From: DASZIT01 sp963819695
GTDB taxonomy: Bacteria; Actinomycetota; Acidimicrobiia; Acidimicrobiales; RAAP-2
Direction: 5' to 3'
DNA: 64,000 nucleotides
Assembly: GCA_963819695.1 (NCBI GenBank)
Contig: CAWFXD010000001.1
Location: 186,001 to 250,000 of the forward strand
Position numbers and translations under genes: made by a program
The notes under the pieces: generated by a model
Seen by the model: the letters and a program-made list of their open reading frames with translations, nothing else
Database searches by the model: none
Told to the model about the DNA's origin: nothing
Part shown: one piece after another, positions 35,690 through 43,936 of the stretch
Layout of the letters: the number at the start of each line of letters is the position of its first letter
How positions within the stretch are numbered: position 1 is the stretch's first letter

Positions 35690-36527
35690 ATGCCGCTCCG
35701 TTCACGCAAACCCACCAGCCCGGGTCGCCGGTTCCAGACGGTCTCGGATTTCGCCGAGATCACCACCGACCGTCCGGAGAAGTCCCTGCTGGCTCCGAGC
35801 CCGTCCACCGGTGGCCGGAACAACCACGGCCGCAAGACCGCCCGTCACCGCGGCGGCGGCCACAAGCAGCAGTACCGGATGATCGACTTCAAGCGGGACA
35901 AGGACGGGATTCCGGCCCGGGTCGCCACCATCGAATACGACCCCAATCGCAATGCCGCGGATTGCCCTGCTCCACTACCTCGACGGCGAGAAGCGCTACA
36001 TCCTGGCGCCGGCCCAGGTCAAGGTGGGTGACCTGTTGCAATCCGGTCAGGGCGCCGATATCCGCCCGGGCAACGCCCTGCCGCTCCGCTACATCCCGGT
36101 TGGCTCGGTCGTCCACAACGTGGAGCTGCGGCCCGGCGGCGGGGGAAAGATGGGACGGGGCGCGGGGATGAGCATCCAACTGGTGGCCAAGGAAGGCGCC
36201 TACGCCACCCTGCGGCTGCCGTCCACCGAGATGCGCCGGGTGTCCATCGACTGCCGGGGCACCCTCGGGATCGTGGGCAACTCGGAGGCCGAGCTGATCA
36301 AGATCGGCAAGGCCGGCCGTAACCGCTGGAAGGGCAAGCGCCCCCAGACCCGAGGCGTGGCCATGAACCCGGTCGACCACCCGCTGGGCGGCGGCGAGGG
36401 GAAGTCTTCCGGTGGCCGCCATCCGGTGTCGCCGTGGGGCAAGCCCGAGGGCCGCACCCGTTCACGGGGCAAGGAATCCGACAAGATGATCGTCCGCAGA
36501 CGCCGCACCCGCGGTGCCCGCCGGTAG
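35690..36527 (+). CDS. rplB: 50S ribosomal protein L2 (one apparent frameshift near 35957)
   Basis: Peptidyl-transferase-centre protein. Residues 1-88 are in one frame (PLRSRKPTSPGRRFQTVSDF, GRNNHGRKTARHRGGGHKQQ, VATIEYDPNRNA) and the rest in the next (RIALLHYLDGEKRYILAP to RRRTRGARR). Removing one G from GCC-G-CGG at about 35957 gives the standard YDPNRNARIALLHY. The C-terminal histidine motif essential for activity is intact: AMNPVDHPLGGGEGKSSGGR. Full length would be about 278 residues, as usual. Essential gene; sequence error is inferred. Confidence 0.95.
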
Positions 36528-36550
36528 GGAAACAGAGGGAACGCCACACC

Positions 36551-36829
36551 ATGCCTCGCAGCCTGAAAAAGGGTCCGTTCGTCGACGACCACCTCATCAA
36601 GAAGGTGGATGTCCTCAACGCGGCCGGGGACAAGAAGGTCATCAAGACGTGGTCCCGCCGCTCCACCATCATCCCCGACATGGTCGGCCACACCATTGCC
36701 GTCCACGACGGGCGCAAGCACATCCCGGTCTACGTGACCGAGTCGATGGTCGGTCACAAGTTGGGCGAGTTCGCCCCGACCCGGACTTTCAAGTTCCACG
36801 CCGGCCAAGAGCGAGCGGGGAGGCGCTGA
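36551..36829 (+). CDS. rpsS: 30S ribosomal protein S19
   Basis: Small-subunit head protein that contacts S13 and the A-site finger, 92 residues. The ATG at 36551 precedes the invariant PRSLKKGPFVDDHLIKKV. TWSRRSTIIPDMVGHTIAVH and LGEFAPTRTFKFHAG are also intact. It sits between rplB and rplV in standard S10-operon order, with AGGGAA upstream as ribosome site. Confidence 0.97.
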   Translation: MPRSLKKGPFVDDHLIKKVDVLNAAGDKKVIKTWSRRSTIIPDMVGHTIAVHDGRKHIPVYVTESMVGHKLGEFAPTRTFKFHAGQERAGRR

Positions 36830-36830
36830 G

Positions 36831-37604
36831 GTGCCCGGAGTAAAGACCAACGAGCGCGAGGGGACCCGGGCCGTCCTCCGCCACAGCCGGATGTCGGCCT
36901 ACAAGGCCCGGCAGGTGCTCGACCAGATCCGCGGCCTCGACGCCGATCGGGCCCGGGAGACTCTGGACCTCGGCGACCGGGAGGCCGCGGCCGTGATCGG
37001 AAAGGTCCTGGCCTCGGCGGTGGCCAACGCGGTCCACAACGACGGCCTCGACGCCGAGGAGCTGTTCGTGTCCGCCTGCTACGCCGACGAGGGAAGCACC
37101 CTGAAGCGGTGGCGTCCCCGGGCCCGAGGACGGGCCACCCGGATCCGGAAGCGGACCTGTCACGTCACCATCATCGTGAGCCGTCTCCCCGAGGACCGCA
37201 TCGCCCGCCGGCGGGCCAGGCAGACCGCGGCCGGGGCCCAGCGCTCCCGCCGGGTGGCCGGATCGCGGCGGAGCCGGAAGTCGGAGACGACGTCGGCGGA
37301 GTCGACGAAACCGATCACCGAGCACGACACCGGAGCCGAAGCCTGGCCCGAGGACGCCGTCGAAGCCGACGACGTGATCACCGAGACCGAGGCCGGCCCG
37401 CTCGAAGATTCCGACTTCGACGACGACGCCGTCGACGAGACCGACGACGTCGAGGATGTCGAGGAGACCGATGCGGAAGACGCAGCCGACGTCGACGCCG
37501 ACGCCGACGCGGAAGCGGACGAGGGCATCGACGAGAACGCCGACTCCGAACCTGAGGCTTCCGGCGGGACGACGGCCAAATCCAAGAAAGAGAAGGGCAA
37601 GTAG
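36831..37604 (+). CDS. rplV: 50S ribosomal protein L22 with about 135-residue acidic C-terminal extension
   Basis: Lines the exit tunnel and contacts all 23S domains. The normal protein occupies residues 1-120: RAVLRHSRMSAYKARQVLDQ, IGKVLASAVANAVHNDGLDA, then the tunnel hairpin EGSTLKRWRPRARGRATRI and RTCHVTIIVS. A basic linker (ARRRARQTAAGAQRSRRVAG) follows, then a very acidic, low-complexity tail to residue 257, with runs such as DFDDDAVDETDDVEDVEETD and a closing basic patch KSKKEKGK. Mycobacterial L22 also has a longer tail, but this one is unusually long and acidic. The frame is confirmed by the exact TAG-ATG junction with rpsC. Confidence 0.96.
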   Translation: MPGVKTNEREGTRAVLRHSRMSAYKARQVLDQIRGLDADRARETLDLGDREAAAVIGKVLASAVANAVHNDGLDAEELFVSACYADEGSTLKRWRPRARGRATRIRKRTCHVTIIVSRLPEDRIARRRARQTAAGAQRSRRVAGSRRSRKSETTSAESTKPITEHDTGAEAWPEDAVEADDVITETEAGPLEDSDFDDDAVDETDDVEDVEETDAEDAADVDADADAEADEGIDENADSEPEASGGTTAKSKKEKGK

Positions 37605-38573
37605 ATGGGCCAGAAGGTCAATCCCTACGGGTTCCGGCTGGGCATCACCACCGACTGGAAGTCTCGATGGTTCGAGGAGAAGAACTATCAGAACTGCGTG
37701 ATCGAGGATTGGAAGATCCGCGATTACCTCATGTCGCAGCTGGAGTCGGCCGCGGTCAGCCGCATCGAGGTCGAGCGCACCCGTGACCGCCTCCGGGTGG
37801 ATATCCACACCGCCCGGCCGGGGATCGTCATCGGTCGCCGTGGGTCGGAAGCCGACCGCCTGAAGAAGAAGATCGAGGACATCACCGGTCTGAACAACCG
37901 GATTCAACTCAACATCCAGGAGATCAAGCAGCCGGAGCTGGATGCCGCCCTCATCGCCCAGGGCATCTGCGACCAGCTGGCCCGCCGGGTGGCCTTCCGC
38001 CGGGCGATGAAGCGCGCCATCCAGACCGTGCAGAAGGCCGGCGCCCTCGGCGTGCGGGTGCAGTGCTCCGGTCGCCTGGGTGGTTCGGAGATGGCCCGCC
38101 GGGAGTCCTACCGCGAGGGTCGGGTGCCGCTGCACACGTTGCGGGCCGACATCGACTACGGATTCCGTGAGGCCAAGACCACCTTCGGTCGTATCGGGGT
38201 GAAGGTATGGATCTACAAGGGCGACGTCCTGCCCTACAAGATCTCGACCGACGACAAGATCAACCGCGAGGCGGCCATGGCCGTGGGCGAGACCTCCGGC
38301 CAGGGCGGCGAGGCTCCTCGTCGCCTGATCACCGCCGGTGGCGGTCGCCGGCGGGCCGAGCAGGGCGCTCCCGGGAGTGTGATCGGCGTCGATGTCGAAA
38401 GCGCCGATGGGGCCGACGAGGCCGATGACCTGACCGACGAAGCCCCGGCCGACATCGTCCCCACCCCCGCGGTTCCCGACGAGCTCGATCGCATCCTCAC
38501 CGAGGACGAAGAGATCGAGCGCCGGACCCGTGAGCATCACGAGACGCCGCACTTCCGCAAGGAGGTCGACTGA
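37605..38573 (+). CDS. rpsC: 30S ribosomal protein S3 with acidic C-terminal extension
   Basis: mRNA-entry protein with helicase activity, 322 residues. The usual part covers about residues 1-230: GQKVNPYGFRLGITTDWKSR, the KH domain VDIHTARPGIVIGRRGSEAD, the QCSGRLGGSEMARRESYREG stretch and VWIYKGDVLPYKIS. The remaining 90 residues are an acidic Asp/Glu/Ala-rich tail ending in a mixed-charge segment (EIERRTREHHETPHFRKEVD). It follows rplV directly and overlaps rplP by one base. Confidence 0.97.
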   Translation: MGQKVNPYGFRLGITTDWKSRWFEEKNYQNCVIEDWKIRDYLMSQLESAAVSRIEVERTRDRLRVDIHTARPGIVIGRRGSEADRLKKKIEDITGLNNRIQLNIQEIKQPELDAALIAQGICDQLARRVAFRRAMKRAIQTVQKAGALGVRVQCSGRLGGSEMARRESYREGRVPLHTLRADIDYGFREAKTTFGRIGVKVWIYKGDVLPYKISTDDKINREAAMAVGETSGQGGEAPRRLITAGGGRRRAEQGAPGSVIGVDVESADGADEADDLTDEAPADIVPTPAVPDELDRILTEDEEIERRTREHHETPHFRKEVD

Positions 38574-39010
38574 TGTTGATGCCCCGCAAAGTCAAGCACC
38601 GCAAGCAACAGCGGGGTCGCATGAGCGGCAAGGCCAAGGGCGGGAGCTCGGTGACGTTCGGCGACTTCGGCATCCAAGCCATGGAGCCGGCCTGGTTGAC
38701 CGCCCGTCAGATCGAAGCCGCCCGTATCGCCATGACCCGGCACGTGAAGCGTGGCGGGAAGGTCTGGATCCGGGTCTTCCCCGATCGCCCGGTCACCCAG
38801 AAGCCGGCGGAGACCCGGATGGGCTCGGGCAAGGGCAACCCCGAGCACTGGGTGGCGGTGGTCAAGCCGGGCCGCATCCTCTTCGAGCTGGCCGGGGTCG
38901 AGCCCGAACTGGCCAAGGAGGCCATGGACCGCGCCATTCAGAAATTGCCGTTCAAGGCTCGCTTCGTGATCCGTCCGGGAACCCATGGGACGTCGGAGGT
39001 ACAGGTCTGA
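38573..39010 (+). CDS. rplP: 50S ribosomal protein L16
   Basis: Organises the A-site tRNA region of the large subunit, 145 residues. MLMPRKVKHRKQQRGRMSGK is the family start, and GGSSVTFGDFGIQAMEPAWL and RMGSGKGNPEHWVAVVKPGR are conserved. TGATG overlaps at both ends join it to rpsC and rpmC, so the three are translated as a coupled set. Confidence 0.97.
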   Translation: MLMPRKVKHRKQQRGRMSGKAKGGSSVTFGDFGIQAMEPAWLTARQIEAARIAMTRHVKRGGKVWIRVFPDRPVTQKPAETRMGSGKGNPEHWVAVVKPGRILFELAGVEPELAKEAMDRAIQKLPFKARFVIRPGTHGTSEVQV

Positions 39011-39537
39011 TGGTCACCTCTCTGGAGATTTCCGAATACGACATCGAAGAGCTGGAGACCCAGCTGTCCGAGACCCGCCGGGAGCTGTTCAACCTGCGCT
39101 TCCAGCTGGCCACCGGCCGGCTGGACAACTTCTCGAGGCTCAACCACGTTCGCAAGGACGTGGCCCGGATGATGACCGAGCTCCGGGCCCGGGAGATCGC
39201 CGAGGCCGAGGGTCTGGCCGAAGAGGAGATCCCGGCCCACCGCGCCGCGGCCCGTCTCCGGTCCGAGGACGCCGCACTGGGACGCACCCGGACCACCGCC
39301 TCCGAGCGCCGGGCGGCGGCCAGGGCCGAAGCCGAGGCGGCGGAGGCCGGCGACGAGATCGACGACGACGATGACCTCGAGCTCCAGGAGGCGCTGGAGG
39401 ACACCGACGACGACCAGGCCCTGGCCCGGGCCGAGGAGTCGGACGCCGAGGCCGAGCTCGACGCCGAGGCCGCCGAGGACGAAGTTTCCGATGATGCCGA
39501 CGCCGAGGGCGCGGCCTCTGACAAGAAGAAGGCGTGA
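39010..39537 (+). CDS. rpmC: 50S ribosomal protein L29 with about 100-residue acidic extension
   Basis: Small tunnel-exit protein near L23. The first 65 residues are a normal L29: the LETQLSETRRELFNLRFQLA helix, the family signature TGRLDNFSRLNHVRKDVARM and a second helix. The protein then continues to 175 residues, more than twice the usual 65-80, with an Ala/Glu/Arg helix-prone section and a strongly acidic end (DEIDDDDDLELQEALEDTDD and DEVSDDADAEGAASDKKKA). The frame is sound: the stop overlaps rpsQ as TGATG. The acidic end would hang near the nascent-chain exit. Confidence 0.94.
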   Translation: MVTSLEISEYDIEELETQLSETRRELFNLRFQLATGRLDNFSRLNHVRKDVARMMTELRAREIAEAEGLAEEEIPAHRAAARLRSEDAALGRTRTTASERRAAARAEAEAAEAGDEIDDDDDLELQEALEDTDDDQALARAEESDAEAELDAEAAEDEVSDDADAEGAASDKKKA

Positions 39538-39827
39538 TGGCTGAGGAACAGACCAGCGAAACCGGGACGGACGTGCGGCCCAACCGACGCAAGGTTCGGG
39601 AAGGCACGGTTGTCTCCGACCAGATGCAGGCGACGGTCATCGTGGCCGTGGTCGAGCGCGTTCGCCATCCCCGCTACGGCAAGACAGTTCAGCGGACCAA
39701 GCGGCTGTACGTCCACGACGAGCAGAACGAGGCCAAGATCGGCGACCGGATCCGGGTCATCGAGACCCGACCGCTGTCCAAGCTCAAGCGCTGGCGCCTC
39801 ATGGAGATCCTGGAGCGTGCCCGGTGA
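39537..39827 (+). CDS. rpsQ: 30S ribosomal protein S17
   Basis: Primary 16S rRNA binder of the OB-fold type, 96 residues. NRRKVREGTVVSDQMQATVI and RHPRYGKTVQRTKRLYVHDE are diagnostic, and the closing helix KLKRWRLMEILERAR is usual. The ATG at 39537 overlaps the rpmC stop; a GTG three bases earlier is possible. Its stop overlaps the rplN GTG. Confidence 0.96.
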   Translation: MAEEQTSETGTDVRPNRRKVREGTVVSDQMQATVIVAVVERVRHPRYGKTVQRTKRLYVHDEQNEAKIGDRIRVIETRPLSKLKRWRLMEILERAR

Positions 39828-40192
39828 TCCAGCAAGAGTCTCGACTCCGGGTGGCCGACAACTCCGGCGCCAAAGAAGTCCTGTGCATCAAGGTGCTGGG
39901 TGGCTCACGCCGCCGCTACGCCTCGATCGGGGACGTCTTCGTGGCGACGGTCAAGGACGCCATCCCCGGGGCGGCGGTGAAGAAGGGCGAGGTCGTGAAG
40001 TGCGTCGTCGTCCGGACCAAGAAGGAGAAGCGCCGTCCCGACGGCAGCTATATCCGCTTCGACGAGAACGCCGCCGTCCTGATCAACGACCAGCAACAAC
40101 CACGCGGGACCCGCATCTTCGGCCCGGTCGGCCGGGAGCTGCGCGACAAGCGCTTCATGCGGATCGTCTCGCTGGCACCGGAGGTGTTGTAG
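39824..40192 (+). CDS. rplN: 50S ribosomal protein L14
   Basis: Interface protein forming bridge B8 and the docking site of the silencing factor RsfS, 122 residues. IQQESRLRVADNSGAKEVLC is the invariant start, then RYASIGDVFVATVKDAIPGA and the C-terminal GPVGRELRDKRFMRIVSLAP. GTG start overlapping rpsQ by four bases; rplX follows with no gap. Standard spc-operon order. Confidence 0.97.
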   Translation: MIQQESRLRVADNSGAKEVLCIKVLGGSRRRYASIGDVFVATVKDAIPGAAVKKGEVVKCVVVRTKKEKRRPDGSYIRFDENAAVLINDQQQPRGTRIFGPVGRELRDKRFMRIVSLAPEVL

Positions 40193-40498
40193 ATGCGTAT
40201 CCGCAAGGGCGACAAAGTCCAGGTCATGAGCGGCAAGGACAAGGGCAAGCAGTCCGAGGTCATCCGGGCCATCCCGTCCGAGGGACGGGTCATCGTCGAA
40301 GGCGTCCACGTGGCCAAGCGCCACGCCAAGCCGACCCGCGCCACCATGCAGGGCGGCGTCATCGACAAGTTCATGCCCGTCTCGGTGTCCTCGGTGGCCA
40401 TCGTGTGCGGCTCCTGCGGGCCGACCCGCATCGGCGTCCGGATCGACGAGCAGGGCCGCAAGCTGCGGGTCTGCCGCAAATGTGGAGGTGATCTGTAG
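40193..40498 (+). CDS. rplX: 50S ribosomal protein L24 (with C-terminal CxxC pairs)
   Basis: Assembly-initiator protein, 101 residues. The KOW motif is intact: RIRKGDKVQVMSGKDKGKQS. The C-terminal part carries two cysteine pairs, CGSCGPTR and CRKCGGDL, which could bind zinc, as in some but not all bacterial L24 proteins. It follows rplN directly, and its stop overlaps the rplE GTG by one base. Confidence 0.96.
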   Translation: MRIRKGDKVQVMSGKDKGKQSEVIRAIPSEGRVIVEGVHVAKRHAKPTRATMQGGVIDKFMPVSVSSVAIVCGSCGPTRIGVRIDEQGRKLRVCRKCGGDL

Positions 40499-41067
40499 TG
40501 GTCGCCGACACCCGGACCCGTCCCCGCCTCAAGCAGCGCTACGACGACGAGGTCCGCACCCAACTGAAGGAGTCCCTCGGACTCGACAACATCATGCAGG
40601 TCCCCCGGCTCACCAAGATCGTCATCAACATGGGTGTCGGCAACGCCACCCAGCAGAAGTCCCTCATCGAGGGGGCCATGCGCGACCTCGAGATCATCAG
40701 CGGCCAGAAGCCGATCGTGACCCGGGCCAAGCAGTCGATCGCCGGGTTCAAGCTCCGGGAGGGCCAGGAGATCGGGGCCAAGGTCACCCTCCGGGGCGAT
40801 CGGGCCTGGGAGTTCCTGGACCGGTTGGTGGCCATGGCCATTCCCCGCATCCGTGACTTCCGGGGCCTCTCCCCCCGATCGTTCGATGGCCACGGCAACT
40901 ACACCTTCGGGGTGACCGAGCAGCTGATCTTCCCGGAGATCGACTACGACCGCATCGACACCACCCGGGGGATGGACATCACCATCGTCACCACCGCAAG
41001 CACCGACGACGAGGGCAGGGGATTCCTGGCCGCGTTCGGTTTCCCGTTCCGCAAGGAGACACAGTAA
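40498..41067 (+). CDS. rplE: 50S ribosomal protein L5
   Basis: 5S rRNA-binding protein of the central protuberance, 189 residues, GTG start at 40498. PRLTKIVINMGVGNATQQKS, QKPIVTRAKQSIAGFKLREG and the closing EIDYDRIDTTRGMDITIVTT are conserved. It lies between rplX and rpsN, as in the spc operon. Confidence 0.97.
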   Translation: MVADTRTRPRLKQRYDDEVRTQLKESLGLDNIMQVPRLTKIVINMGVGNATQQKSLIEGAMRDLEIISGQKPIVTRAKQSIAGFKLREGQEIGAKVTLRGDRAWEFLDRLVAMAIPRIRDFRGLSPRSFDGHGNYTFGVTEQLIFPEIDYDRIDTTRGMDITIVTTASTDDEGRGFLAAFGFPFRKETQ

Positions 41068-41071
41068 CCCC

Positions 41072-41257
41072 ATGGCGAAGAAGGCCTTGATCGAAAAGCA
41101 ACAGCGCACACCCAAGTTCAAGGTGCGCGGCTACACCCGGTGCCGCCGCTGCGGCCGGCCGAAAGCCGTCTACCGCAAGTTCGGGCTGTGTCGTATCTGT
41201 CTGCGAGTGATGGTCCACGCCGGGGAGATCCCGGGCGTGACCAAGGCCAGCTGGTGA
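41072..41257 (+). CDS. rpsN: 30S ribosomal protein S14, zinc-binding type Z
   Basis: The short, 61-residue zinc form of S14. The four ligands are CRRCGRPK and GLCRICLR. KVRGYTRCRRCGRPKAVYRK is the type Z signature. Many actinobacteria keep type Z in the spc operon and a longer zinc-free copy elsewhere for zinc limitation; no second copy is in the window. It begins four bases after rplE. Confidence 0.96.
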   Translation: MAKKALIEKQQRTPKFKVRGYTRCRRCGRPKAVYRKFGLCRICLRVMVHAGEIPGVTKASW

Positions 41258-41273
41258 GGGGAGACGACAGCCG

Positions 41274-41678
41274 ATGACGATGACTGACCCGATTGCCGAC
41301 ATGCTCACCCGTATCCGGAACGCCAACACGGCCCACTTCGACACGGTCAAGATGCCCGGTTCCAAACTCAAGGAGTCCCTGGCCGCCATTCTGGTGGACG
41401 AGGGCTACATCTCCGGGTTCAAGGTGGACAACAGCGTCACCTCCCCGGGCAAGATCCTGGAGATCGAGATGAAGTACGCGCCCGACCGCGCCCGGACCAT
41501 CTCCGGCATCAAGCGGGTGTCCAAGCCGGGCCTCCGGATCTACGCCCGGGCCGACAAGATCCCCCGGGTCCTCGGCGGCATGGGGGTGGCGGTGGTGTCG
41601 ACCTCCAAGGGCCTGATGACCGACCGCGAGGCCCGGAAGCGCCGTATGGGTGGCGAGGTGCTCTGCTATGTCTGGTAA
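41274..41678 (+). CDS. rpsH: 30S ribosomal protein S8
   Basis: 16S helix 21-25 binder and, in E. coli, spc-operon repressor, 134 residues. DPIADMLTRIRNANTAHFDT is the family start; ATG codons at 41274 and 41280 are both possible. The C-terminal rRNA-binding loop is seen as VVSTSKGLMTDREARKRRMG and the end is GGEVLCYVW. rplF follows after 48 bases. Confidence 0.97.
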   Translation: MTMTDPIADMLTRIRNANTAHFDTVKMPGSKLKESLAAILVDEGYISGFKVDNSVTSPGKILEIEMKYAPDRARTISGIKRVSKPGLRIYARADKIPRVLGGMGVAVVSTSKGLMTDREARKRRMGGEVLCYVW

Positions 41679-41726
41679 CCGCAGCCTGGGCGCGGTGGCC
41701 GGACGCCGACCCGAGGGAGGTCGCTG

Positions 41727-42269
41727 ATGTCGCGCATCGGACGTTCCCCGATCGCGGTGCCCTCCGGGGTGTCGGTGGCGGTGGACGACAACAACTTCGT
41801 GGTGGTCAAGGGGCCCCAGGGCGAGCTCAGCCGGTCGGTTCCCGCGGCCATGAGCATCCGTACCGAAGGGGACGAGGTGGTGGTGGAACGGCCTGACGAT
41901 CAGCGTCAGAACCGCGCCCTCCACGGCCTCACCCGGACCCTGGTGGCCAACATGGTCGACGGGGTGACCCAGGGCTTCTCCAAAGAGCTCGAAATCGTCG
42001 GGGTAGGCTACCGGGCCCTCCCGAGAGGGCCGGGGGCGCTGGAGTTGGCCCTCGGGTTCTCCCACCCGATCAACGTGAAGGCGCCCGACGGCGTCACCTT
42101 CGAGGTGCCGACGCCGACCCGGATCATCATCAAGGGAATCGACAAGGAAAAGGTCGGCCAGGTGGCGGCCGACATCCGCAAACTACGGAAGCCCGAGCCC
42201 TACAAGGGCAAGGGCGTCCGATATGCCGGCGAGCGGGTCCTCCGCAAGGCCGGGAAGGCAGCCAAGTAA
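41727..42269 (+). CDS. rplF: 50S ribosomal protein L6
   Basis: Factor-binding-site protein near the sarcin-ricin loop, 180 residues. RIGRSPIAVPSGVSVAVDDN opens it and the C-terminal signature VRKLRKPEPYKGKG-type segment (residues 152-165) is intact. GAGGGAGG upstream is a strong ribosome site. Its stop overlaps the rplR start as TAATG. Confidence 0.97.
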   Translation: MSRIGRSPIAVPSGVSVAVDDNNFVVVKGPQGELSRSVPAAMSIRTEGDEVVVERPDDQRQNRALHGLTRTLVANMVDGVTQGFSKELEIVGVGYRALPRGPGALELALGFSHPINVKAPDGVTFEVPTPTRIIIKGIDKEKVGQVAADIRKLRKPEPYKGKGVRYAGERVLRKAGKAAK

Positions 42270-42634
42270 TGGGTACCGCAACTGATCACAAACTCGAGCT
42301 CCGGGTCCGCCGGCACAAGCGGGTCCGCCGCAAGCTGGCCGGCTCCGCGGTCCGGCCCCGCCTGGCCGTCTTCCGGTCGAGCAAGCACATCACCGCCCAG
42401 ATCGTCGACGACGACGCCGGCCACACCTTGGCCTCGGCGTCGACGGTGGAGTCGGACCTGCGGGGCAAGCCCGGAGGCACCATCGAGGCCGCCCGGGCGG
42501 TGGGCAAGCTGGTGGCCACCCGGGCCAAGGCCGCCGGCATCAACACCGTGGTCTTCGACCGCGGGGGGTTCACCTATCACGGACGGGTGGCGGCACTCGC
42601 CGATGCTGCCCGGGCCGAGGGTTTGGAGTTCTGA
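42269..42634 (+). CDS. rplR: 50S ribosomal protein L18
   Basis: 5S rRNA binder, 121 residues. RRHKRVRRKLAGSAVRPRLA and RSSKHITAQIVDDDAGHTLA are conserved, and the end VFDRGGFTYHGRVAALADAA is diagnostic. It is joined to rplF by an overlap and to rpsE by a four-base gap. Confidence 0.97.
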   Translation: MGTATDHKLELRVRRHKRVRRKLAGSAVRPRLAVFRSSKHITAQIVDDDAGHTLASASTVESDLRGKPGGTIEAARAVGKLVATRAKAAGINTVVFDRGGFTYHGRVAALADAARAEGLEF

Positions 42635-42638
42635 GGAC

Positions 42639-43187
42639 ATGACCGAGCTGCAGTACGAAGAGCGCACCATCCGGGTGAACCGGGTGTCCAAGGTGGTCAA
42701 GGGCGGCCGCCGCTTCAGCTTTGCCGCCCTCATGGTCGTCGGCGACGGCAACGGCAAAGTCGGTCTGGGCTACGGCAAGGCCAAGGAGGCCGGGCTGGCC
42801 GTCCAGAAGGGCATCGAGGAAGCTCGCAAGAACATCTTCGACGTCCCGCTGGCCGGCACCACCATCACCCACCCCGTGCTCGGGGAGAGCGGGGCCGGCC
42901 GGGTGATGTTGAAGCCGGCTGCCCCCGGTACCGGGGTGATTGCCGGCGGCGCCGCCCGGGCCATCCTGGAGATGGCCGGGATCCGCGACATCCTGGCCAA
43001 GTCCCTCGGTTCCTCCAACGGGATCAATGTGGCCCACGCCACCATCGCCGGGCTCAAGTCGCTCAAGCGCCCCGACGAGATCGCCAGCCTCCGGGGCAAG
43101 CCGGCCGAGGAGATCATCCCCGGCGGCGTCCTCCGCGCCTATCGCGAGCGGCAGCGCCAGGGCGACCTGTTCACGGAGGTGAGCTGA
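42639..43187 (+). CDS. rpsE: 30S ribosomal protein S5
   Basis: mRNA-entry and decoding-fidelity protein, 182 residues. The ATG at 42639 with GAGGA upstream is preferred over a longer frame. RVNRVSKVVKGGRRFSFAAL is the double-stranded RNA domain start. VGYGKAKEAGLAVQKGIEEA-like and PAAPGTGVIAGGAARAILEM sequences follow. rpmD starts one base after the stop. Confidence 0.97.
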   Translation: MTELQYEERTIRVNRVSKVVKGGRRFSFAALMVVGDGNGKVGLGYGKAKEAGLAVQKGIEEARKNIFDVPLAGTTITHPVLGESGAGRVMLKPAAPGTGVIAGGAARAILEMAGIRDILAKSLGSSNGINVAHATIAGLKSLKRPDEIASLRGKPAEEIIPGGVLRAYRERQRQGDLFTEVS

Positions 43188-43188
43188 G

Positions 43189-43419
43189 ATGGCCGCCGCC
43201 GACAAGTCGACGACCACCGAATGGCTTCGAGTGACCCAGGTCCGGTCGGGTATCGGCACCAAGCCCAAGCACCGGGGCACGCTGCGAGCCCTGGGCTTGC
43301 GCGGGATCGGGCGCACCAACGTGCTGCCCGACCGGCCCGAGATCCGCGGGATGATCGCCCGGGTACCCCACCTGGTGGAGGTCACCGAGGCGACTCAGGA
43401 CGAAAGAGGTACACCATGA
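43189..43419 (+). CDS. rpmD: 50S ribosomal protein L30
   Basis: A 76-residue L30, slightly longer than the usual 60 at both ends. LRVTQVRSGIGTKPKHRGTL and LGLRGIGRTNVLPDRPEIRG are the conserved ferredoxin-like core. Its last bases overlap the rplO start as ATGA. Order rpsE-rpmD-rplO is standard. Confidence 0.95.
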   Translation: MAAADKSTTTEWLRVTQVRSGIGTKPKHRGTLRALGLRGIGRTNVLPDRPEIRGMIARVPHLVEVTEATQDERGTP

Positions 43420-43904
43420 AGGTCCATGAGCTCCGGCCCCCGGCCGGATCCACCCGACCCCGCCGCCGGGTGGGCCGCGGCATCGGCGGCAAGGGCGGAA
43501 AGACCGCCGGGCGGGGCACCAAGGGCCAGGGAGCCCGCGACACCATCCCCATGGGTTTCGAGGGTGGACAGTTGCCATTGATGCAGCGGATCCCGAAGCT
43601 GCGGGGATTCAAGAACCCGTTCCGGATCGACTACACGCCGGTCAACGTCGGCGCCCTCGATGCCATCGAGGGCGACACCGCCGACCTGGCCGCCATCGTC
43701 GCCGGCGGGCTGGCCCGCAAGGGCGCACTGGTGAAGATCCTGGGTGGCGGTGAATTGACCCGGGCCATCCGGGTCGAGGCGCACGCCTTCTCGAAGACGG
43801 CGGAGGCGGCCATCACCGCCTCCGGCGGATCCATCACCGTGGTCCCCCTACCCTTCGGCCACGGTCGACCGCCCGCGCAGGGCAACGCCCTCACCAACCG
43901 GTAG
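43416..43904 (+). CDS. rplO: 50S ribosomal protein L15
   Basis: Late assembly protein, 162 residues from the ATG at 43416. The glycine/arginine-rich N-terminal tail that enters the rRNA is present (RRRVGRGIGGKGGKTAGRGT), followed by FEGGQLPLMQRIPKLRGFKN. The end is a short Pro/Gly-rich segment. secY follows after 32 bases. Confidence 0.96.
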   Translation: MKVHELRPPAGSTRPRRRVGRGIGGKGGKTAGRGTKGQGARDTIPMGFEGGQLPLMQRIPKLRGFKNPFRIDYTPVNVGALDAIEGDTADLAAIVAGGLARKGALVKILGGGELTRAIRVEAHAFSKTAEAAITASGGSITVVPLPFGHGRPPAQGNALTNR

Positions 43905-43936
43905 CATCGGCGGACCGTCCGGCGTCTAGGAGCCCC

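Noticed and set aside
37160..37621. Minus-strand serine/alanine-rich frame opposite the L22 tail
   Set aside because: It is the complement of the GAC/GAG-rich acidic tail; no start signal or motif.
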